Shown here in pieces: positions 57,501-64,000 of a stretch of DNA of 64,000 bases. Numbering within the stretch: position 1 is the first letter of the stretch; each line of letters opens with the position of its first letter. The position numbers and the translations under genes are program-made. The DNA comes from Hypericum androsaemum (Eukaryota; Streptophyta; Magnoliopsida; Malpighiales; Hypericaceae). The DNA lies in NCBI GenBank assembly GCA_963995505.1, contig OZ023182.1, positions 15,537,619-15,601,618 on the forward strand. Reading direction: 5' to 3'. The notes under the pieces were generated by a model. That model was given only the letters and a program-made list of their open reading frames with translations. It was not told the DNA's origin and did no database searches.

Positions 57501-58555
57501 CGACTCGAAGAAATGCGCCAGGCCCTTCGCAAGCGTTTGCTGATACGGTTCTTCGGGAGATTAAGAAGATAGACGACAGCGATTAGGCCGCGAGATGCGA
57601 GATTCCAAAGCAGAGGACAAGTTTTGTGTTGCATACCTGCAGCCCCTGAAAGCAAGATGGCCTTACTAGCAGGAGAAAGGTTCCTGGTGTGCTTAGAGAA
57701 CTCCGAATGCTTCAAATGTACGTATGCAGCACTCGTCAACAAAGCTCGAGTCCGCTCGCTGCCCGAGGTCATCCATCGTTAGCAGCAGAGAAACAATCAG
57801 AACCAAATTGAGAAAGCCATTGAAGAAGAATGCAACTAAGTTACAGTTTTAGTCAAAGGGCTTGTAGCCCAGCGGCACAAGGCATTACCTTTAAAAAAAA
57901 ACTAAGTTACAGTTATAGCATCCAAATATCTTCAAGAGAGCTTAATGAGAACAAGATGGCCAAAATTTCCTATTGACAAGTGGGAATTTTTTTAATAAAA
58001 AAATTATGTCTAACCTTTCAGGCAAGAAGGTCTCCTACAAGTACAGACGTACCAATTAATCAATCTCAAAATAAATAAATAAATAAATAAACACTCATTG
58101 ATCCACCGTACAAGTTCTCTCGTGCAGAGGAAAAGTAGGAAACTAAAGGGTCAATCATTGGAAGAATGTTCCTTCAGGCTTATCAGATCACAGTAACACA
58201 AGGGTCAGAGCAGAATCATCATCATCATCATCATCATCAAGAAGATGCGGATGCTCATTCCCATGTTCATCGGCCCAATGAGTGTACGGATACTAAAAAC
58301 CATGCAAGAAAGGGAAGAAACAAAATAAAAAATCCAACTTCACCTGATGTAATACGGGAAATCATCAAAGGTGACCTTGAAATCCCCTCCATCAAGAACC
58401 TGCTTCATCAGCTCATGCTCAATTCTCTCACCCTCATCCGAGTTGCCATCCCCACCACCACCTCCTGACCATTTCTGCCCAGATGCCAATCCCAACCCAA
58501 CACCAAGTCCAACTCCCACACTCAGAGCAGACAACAGCACATGCTTCTGTTCCAT
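54511..58555 (-). CDS. DAA1: AAA-type ATPase, DAA1-like (13 exons)
   Basis: Thirteen exons join in frame to 837 residues: 58555-58344, 57758-57637, 57550-57462, 57371-57327, 57251-57158, 57081-57039, 56955-56784, 56684-56109, 56033-55893, 55818-55120, 55035-54967, 54889-54752, 54624-54511. The start [14 protein letters not shown], a hydrophobic glycine-rich stretch, and [10 protein letters not shown] match the plant DAA1 group. An N-terminal AAA-like region has a degenerate P-loop (LLSGAAEPYQQ). The C-terminal AAA domain is complete: Walker A GPPGTGKT (about 564-571), Walker B IIFVDEVD (about 619-626), sensor ATNRP and RRFERR arginines. It ends [12 protein letters not shown]. It belongs to the katanin/spastin/Msp1-related ATPases; the first AAA-like region probably does not hydrolyse ATP. 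Cell role and substrate are unknown; DAA1 of Arabidopsis is a pollen DUO1 target. The upstream in-frame ATG at 58651 lies in a simple repeat and is less likely. Confidence 0.93.
57865..57900 (+). mobile_element. SINE-head fragment in an intron of the AAA ATPase gene
   Basis: GCTTGTAGCCCAGCGGCACA includes an A-box-like TAGCCCAGCGG and is soon followed by an A run. No B box remains. It lies in the first intron (58343-57759). Confidence 0.3.
58218..58239. repeat. (CAT)n microsatellite in the AAA ATPase first intron
   Basis: A pure trinucleotide run of about seven units in the first intron. Confidence 0.8.
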
Positions 58556-58619
58556 CTCTCCCTCCCGTGCTATCGCGCGCGGGATTCTGCCCTCGTAGCT
58601 CGTAAATATTACTCGCTCG

Positions 58620-58663
58620 AATGACGATGACGATGACGATGACGATGACAATGATGATGATGA
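58620..58663 (-). repeat. GATGAC hexamer repeat in the AAA ATPase leader
   Basis: GATGAC units followed by GATGATGATGA on the plus strand, just upstream of the chosen start. On the coding strand it could read as a serine run if the upstream ATG were used. Confidence 0.75.
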
Positions 58664-61600
58664 CCCTTTTCTCCTGTGGAATGTGGTGGTGGTGGGGGAG
58701 AGGGGGGAAACAAAAGAAGAGGAAAATGATGGGAGGGGGAAGCAAGGAAGGTGGTGAGTGCTTTGCTTTTTGTGTGGGGATCTCCAGGAATAGGAGGAGA
58801 AAAAAAAGGACTGTTCTGGAATTTGTGTTTATTAAGTTTTTATTTGACAAGTTATTGACTGGTGGTGTCTTCGTTCCTCCTCAAAACTATTTATAGTATT
58901 CTCTACTAATAATGGACGTTTAATCCTGACCGGCAATTAATCCAACCAAGTTGAATGCTACACTTCTTTCCAATTTGATCGTCTTCAATGGAATAGACAT
59001 TATTACTAACATCGTCCCTATTTATAGGACATAGTATATACGACTCTAGATTAGTCAATTAACTATCTTCATTTATAAGATATAACTTACAACATGCACG
59101 ATTCTAAATTAGTCGGGTTATTTCGGTATGAAAAAAGTTGAAAATAACTCATAGCTTTCTTCTTTTCCACCTTTTTCTTTGACTTAATTAACGGTTGCAG
59201 AGTTGGAGCCGTGCAGCGAAAAGGCAACTTTTCTCCTTATATTTGTCAATTGTACAATACTCAAATTCGACACTCAATTATTTAGTCCGCTTGCCATTTG
59301 ATTTGACGGTGGTTTTTTTTAATACATTTTATTATTCAAGAAAGCAGACAAGTCCATAGAAAATTAAATTAAACTAAATTGATATTATATATACGTATAT
59401 AAATTGAATGTTAAGTCTCTTTTTACTTTTCGCCAGCTAAAACTATGACTTTTACCTTTCAAAAAAAAAACTTGAACTATGACTCAACGACTTTAGAATC
59501 TGCCTTTTGCTTTCCTTTTCTTAGTCTTTAAGAGAACTGTTTACTTTTTTTTTCTTTCATCTCCAACAAAAGGGTTTCCATAAAAGCGAAAATTCGGCGG
59601 ACCAGAAGTGCAATAACTTACTTCACTAATAAGTAGAGTCCACGGTTTAAGTTCAGAATGATTCAACCATTAAAAAAAAAGAAAAACATCTGATTCTTTT
59701 ATGCATGCTCTCAAAGTGGAGTTGTTCGTAATTAACTGCGCTTTTGTACAAGTTCAAGATCTAATTCGTATTTCTCTAATATTTTTTTTGAGAAATATAT
59801 TTCTCTAATCAGACAGTGTGATTTTGGCTGTCAGATTCTGTCCGTTCTATTTGGCTTGCCCTTCGGAAAGGTTACCAAGTGAATATGCAATTAATAGACT
59901 AATAATAGAGCACAAGATTACAAAAAACTGGTTGGTGTAATTATATCAAAATCAGAGGCATTGAGATGTGATGAGACACTAAATGCAAATATATGTTGCA
60001 CAATTATTGTCACCCATTTATCACCAGTAACTTAGATCTGCAATATATATATATTGATTTATCCAGAAGTCTCGATTTTGATGACAATGTTAAAATTTGA
60101 TAGACGAGTTTTGTCGCTATTAAAAAATATATTAATTTGGACTTGAATAAATAAACTCAATAGATATCCAAATATTTGGTAGTTTTTATCAAAAAAAAAT
60201 TATTGTCTCCCATTTCCAACAACTTGCCTCCCTGTATCATGTTTGTCACGTGGTCAGATTTTGTGGGTATTTGCCTACCAGGGACATTATGAATAGGACT
60301 GATAATTGCTACATAAAATGGGACGCTTAAGTTTTTAGTATATGTATCTTCTTTTTTGCATATAAAGGTGTGGTTTTTGTCCCACTGTTATTATGACCAT
60401 TAACAAAATTTGAAATGTTGAGGCGGAGATCACCGCGAGGCTTAACGTCTTGTCATCGTGATCGGTTTTTCTTGGGAAGAGAATACGTCAAATATTCTTC
60501 ATCTGATTAAGAACGCTGCCTGTGGTTCAAATCAATTTTGGTTCGTCGACCATCCTTAAATTGTGCTTGCGTTGTGGTGTATTTTGGTTTGTCCTTCACT
60601 TGGTGTATATTTGGGTCTCCTTTAGACTTCCATGGGCCTTTTTGGTTTGACTATTTTTGTGTCACTATGATGCTGTCTTCAGATAGTGTCTATCACCGCG
60701 GTACTTGTGATAAGTATTATCTAATATCTTTGATATATTTTGGTGAACTCTTGGTGAAATACAACTTTCACTTATAATTTTTTTTGAATGAACAAGTTAG
60801 ACGTATTGCTGCTAAATTTTACGTAAAGAAAATTCCTTTTCCAACGATGTCTACTTACTTACACAATTTCAAGTCAAAACTTTATTTAACAAAATTCAAA
60901 TTTCTTACTCTTTGTAGCAACTTTCATGTCAATACATTTTTTAATCTATCGTATTCAGAATCAAGCACTTTCATATCCAATCTAGATAATGTCTTTTCCA
61001 TTCGTGAGCAACACACATTACTTGATTCAAGTAATATTAAGGGTTAACAAAACAGTACAATGCTTTAATACCTTTGTTTTACATGAAGTCGACATTATGT
61101 CTTATTGCCAAAGGCATATAGGCTTAAAAAGTCCGGTGTTCAAATCCTCATCAATATAATGTAATCATGACGTAAAATTTTACATTTAAAAAAACAGCAT
61201 TATGTCTTATTAATTACTTATTGTATTTTTCATCGTCGACATTATATTTGCTCTGCAAAAGGGCATTTGGCCTGATGGATTTATCTTTATAAAAAATTTA
61301 CTCTCGGAAAAATCCATCTTCAAGAATTTTCCTCAAGAATTAAAATCTTCTACGGTTGTAGTATTTTATCGGATTTATAGGAATATATGTTTATATGGTA
61401 TTGTTAGCAGCCACCTCTTTTTTTTTTAATTTACCCATTTTGAAAAAAAATTGTAAATTGTTACTCATTCCGAGAATTTTTGTAAATTTTGTATCCAATA
61501 AAAAACTTCAATTAAACAGTGTTTTCAAATCCTTCGTGAACTCAATTATACTACCGGTTCAATGAATTAACTATATCTTGGATTGCCTAGCTTTTCTCTG

Positions 61601-62459
61601 AAAGCAAACACTAGAATTGGAGAAAATCCGAGGTCGAAGTTTTCTTTTCTGCTTTCAATTATACCTTGATGTATTGTTACCCGTTAATGATCTGTTTTTA
61701 AGTGATTTGATTGGTACAAACTTTCCTATATCTTCTTGCGTGCATTTGCTGGTGCATTTGAAACTTTAGAAATAATGTTCTCTTTAAAGGTTATGTGGTT
61801 GATTATGGGAGGTTGCTTCGTTCGGTCCTTCGCAGCGGAGTGGGTATCTTGGGCAGGGGTGCTTGATAACTGTCAACAGGATGCTTTCCTCTTTTTATGA
61901 ACTAAGTACTCTTGGGAGGCGGTAGTCCTTTTGCTCAATGGCGTATTGTTTAAGACTGTAGTGAAACAATTGCACTGTGTAATTTCTACTCCTTTTTCTT
62001 TGATTTTGGGATGGGTTATCGATGATGCTTTTTTTTTCTCATTCTGCATTTTTTCCAAAAGAATTTTACCACAACATGGTTTTTTTTACTGAGGTCAATA
62101 ATTGTAACCTGTGCCTATTGACACGGAGTTGTGGGTAGAACAACTTTAGGTGCTGGGTTTTGTTAGGGCGTGGGTAGAATATTTCTAGGTATTGCGCCTT
62201 AGTTGCTTGCTTGTGCAATCGGAAGGCTCTTATTGTACCCCAATACTCCTTTCAGTTTTGTGCAATATATTATACATTTTTTAAAAAAATCTTGAGAGAA
62301 CTCCAAGGTTAAATACGCTTGACCTAGAGGAGTCGTGCAAGTGGAGACAAAATACGCTGAAAAAGATTTGTGTTGGTTTGTGGATATAGTCAGTTAAATC
62401 ACAAGGCGTAATAGGTAGTATCAAAGCAAGACCTCGGCTAGTATGGTGTGGTTCGGAGA
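58664..62459. other. Upstream region of the AAA ATPase gene and gene-poor DNA
   Basis: 58664-58900 is G-rich on the plus strand and probably promoter and leader of the minus-strand gene. Beyond that the DNA is AT-rich. A pol III B-box-like TGTTCAAATCC near 61138 is isolated. 61720-62280 has lower AT content and ends in a T/A-rich tail, perhaps LINE debris, but without a recognisable protein motif. Confidence 0.4.
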
Positions 62460-62735
62460 TCGAACACACGCTTTCTAATTGCAAGGTTGTAGTCGATTTT
62501 TTGAAAGGAAAGTTGCTCTTTATAGGCTAGCAGGAAGAAATTGATGCGATCCTTGCCAAGCAAGCTCTTATTTCTTTGAGAAATTGTAAACTTAGGTTTA
62601 CTCCCAGAGGGACAAATGCCATAGCCAATTGGGTCATGATGAGGTCGAGAATGAGATAAAGTGCACCCAATTGGTCGTCCCATCCTTCTTCGGAGCTAAA
62701 AAACCTGTTGTACAAAGACTATCTATCGTGATTAA
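62460..62735 (+). pseudogene. LINE RNase H C-terminal fragment
   Basis: With two stops, the plus strand reads VVVDFLKGKLLF, EIDAILAKQALISLRNCKLR, FTPRGTNAIANWVM and APNWSSHPSSELKNLLYKD. This is the end of the RNase H domain of plant LINE ORF2, where F-F-PR-AN--AHWVA and P-W---PP--L--LL--D are typical. The catalytic first half is missing. A dead remnant. Confidence 0.6.
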
Positions 62736-64000
62736 CCAAGGTGAGAGAGTTTTTCTATCTTAACCAATATTTCGGGTTCGATTCTTTGGGAACGCATCAG
62801 TGTTAAATATTTGTTGGGAGAGCTTTGCCACCTTTCAAAGGTCTTACCTAGCTCGAATTTGGATTAATCTACCCAGTGGGTCGGATACAAAGTGATTATA
62901 AACAAAAAAAACTATCGTGACTAATATATTGATCATCTTTTATTTTTTTTAAAAGTTACATCATGACTCATGAGATTTGATCCGGTTCACAGGAGCTTTT
63001 TTCGGTACTTTCTACATAATTTATTTTTGTTATTTTTAATTTGTTTATAATTGTTCTCGAAAAATCTGAAAACAACCATAACAAAAAGTTTTAGCTTAAA
63101 ATAAAATCCATAGACCCTAAAAAACATAAAAAGTCTTACTTGAATAAAAAAATCTTTAAAAATATATTAACCCACGACGCTTAATGGGAATCCAAATCAT
63201 GCAGAGATACGGATACCGAGGAGAAGCTCAGAACCGGACCAAACCTTTTTCTTTTTTTAGAATGGATACTGCCTGTATATACAATTAACCAGACCAAACC
63301 TTTTTCTCAGTTTATCCGATATTGATGGGATTTTTTAGTATCTCGGTGTGGCTTGCTAATTATTGTGATACTTAAGAAGAACTTAAATAACTAGTGTGAG
63401 AGTTATTATAATTTAACTAAAAAATATTGTAACCAAAATTTTGAAAATATATGAACGTTAAATATTTATTGAGAAAATGTTGTGAATTTCAGGTGTATAC
63501 ACAAGTAATGTACCATATATCCTCCTCAATCACTGTGAATCTAAAAGTAATATATGTCTTGATTACCAAAATATGAAGTAGAATTGGACGAAATCAACCA
63601 TTTTTAAGTATGTGAGAGGATGAAATGTAAAAAAAATTCAATTTTTTTCAATCGGTAAATTTTATTAGAATGAATGTGTTACATACTGAAAGCGAAAAAT
63701 ATTTTCTTACAAGGTTGCAGTCATGAACTTCATCAAAACTCTGTGATGTCTACATTGAATGGGATAAAAATTATTACAGAAAAAGAACACCCTTGATAAC
63801 ACAGCGTAGTCACGATTTTACTTTCGAACGTCCGAATATAGCTAATTATATATAGATAATACATCCGAATCACACCATGATTATATCTATACTCCAAGAG
63901 CACCTTCCGGTTGCATGTCGTTCTTTGAAAAGTTTCTCGATTGCTACGAATAAACCTGAAAGAGCAAAAATAAAAAAATGTCATATATCACCCCTAAAAA
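62736..64000. other. Gene-poor end of the window
   Basis: AT-rich. A pol III B-box-like GGGTTCGATTC occurs near 62773 with SINE-like following text (GTTAAATATTTGTTGGGAGAG), but no A box was fixed. The frame at the extreme end (about 63733-63984) has no family signature. Confidence 0.35.

Noticed and set aside
60538..60777. Plus-strand 79-codon hydrophobic frame
   Set aside because: Aromatic-rich text typical of T-rich non-coding DNA; no family resemblance or splice context.

Overview
This is nuclear DNA from a flowering plant, most likely a eudicot. It is AT-rich and has spliced genes with GT-AG introns, plant-specific gene families (Agenet/DUF724, plant seipin, MAKR-type kinase regulator, DAA1-type AAA ATPase) and the usual plant mobile DNA (MULE, hAT, LINE, LTR elements). 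The species cannot be named from the sequence. No rRNA, CRISPR or bacterial-style operon is present, and no intact tRNA gene was recognised.

Four protein-coding genes are well supported. (1) An Agenet/DUF724 gene lies on the minus strand at 10372-15288; I resolve 11 exons that join in frame to 862 codons. (2) A SEIPIN1-type lipid-droplet gene lies on the plus strand at 19192-21374, with two exons and a small inverted-repeat element in its intron. (3) A membrane-associated kinase regulator (MAKR) gene lies on the minus strand at 45152-46067, with two exons. A hairpin-forming MULE sits about 80 bp upstream of its start codon. (4) A DAA1-like AAA ATPase lies on the minus strand at 54511-58555, with 13 exons joining to 837 codons. 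They are unrelated neighbours, not a pathway. The fragments of the DUF724 gene at about 5.3 kb and 27.5 kb show local duplication of that locus.

The rest is mostly mobile DNA. 0-9.6 kb: a non-autonomous MULE (282-1402, 9-bp target duplication), a SINE-like piece, a decayed LINE without its RT core (2.35-4.6 kb), a DUF724 gene fragment, and a 2.8-kb MULE (6767-9585, 9-bp duplication) whose transposase has an internal deletion. 16-18.8 kb: a 225-bp hAT MITE and a 1.28-kb hAT remnant, both with 8-bp duplications. 21.9-27.2 kb: a structurally complete but RT-less LTR retrotransposon with very similar LTRs and a 5-bp duplication. 30.5-32.6 kb: an inverted-repeat element with a hAT remnant nested in it. 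33.0-35.75 kb: a minus-strand solo LTR (5-bp duplication) filled with minisatellite. 35.9-42.5 kb: a composite foldback locus made of hundreds of short GATATTGGTTT-type motifs, plus orientation on the left and minus on the right. They enclose exon-like relics and a captured first-exon fragment of the 26S proteasome ATPase gene RPT6. 43-48.6 kb: a MITE, LINE RNase H debris, the MULE upstream of MAKR, and an LTR-like segment holding a satellite-bearing inverted-repeat element. 48.6-54.5 kb and 58.6-64 kb are gene-poor, apart from a LINE RNase H relic near 62.5 kb.

The most unusual content is the 35.9-42.5 kb foldback locus with its captured RPT6 piece. Next are the MULE hairpin in the MAKR promoter, the palindrome array in the LTRs, and the run of symmetric phase-1 exons, two of them duplicated, in the DUF724 gene. 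Exon boundaries and element ends were read by eye from splice motifs, frame continuity and target duplications.
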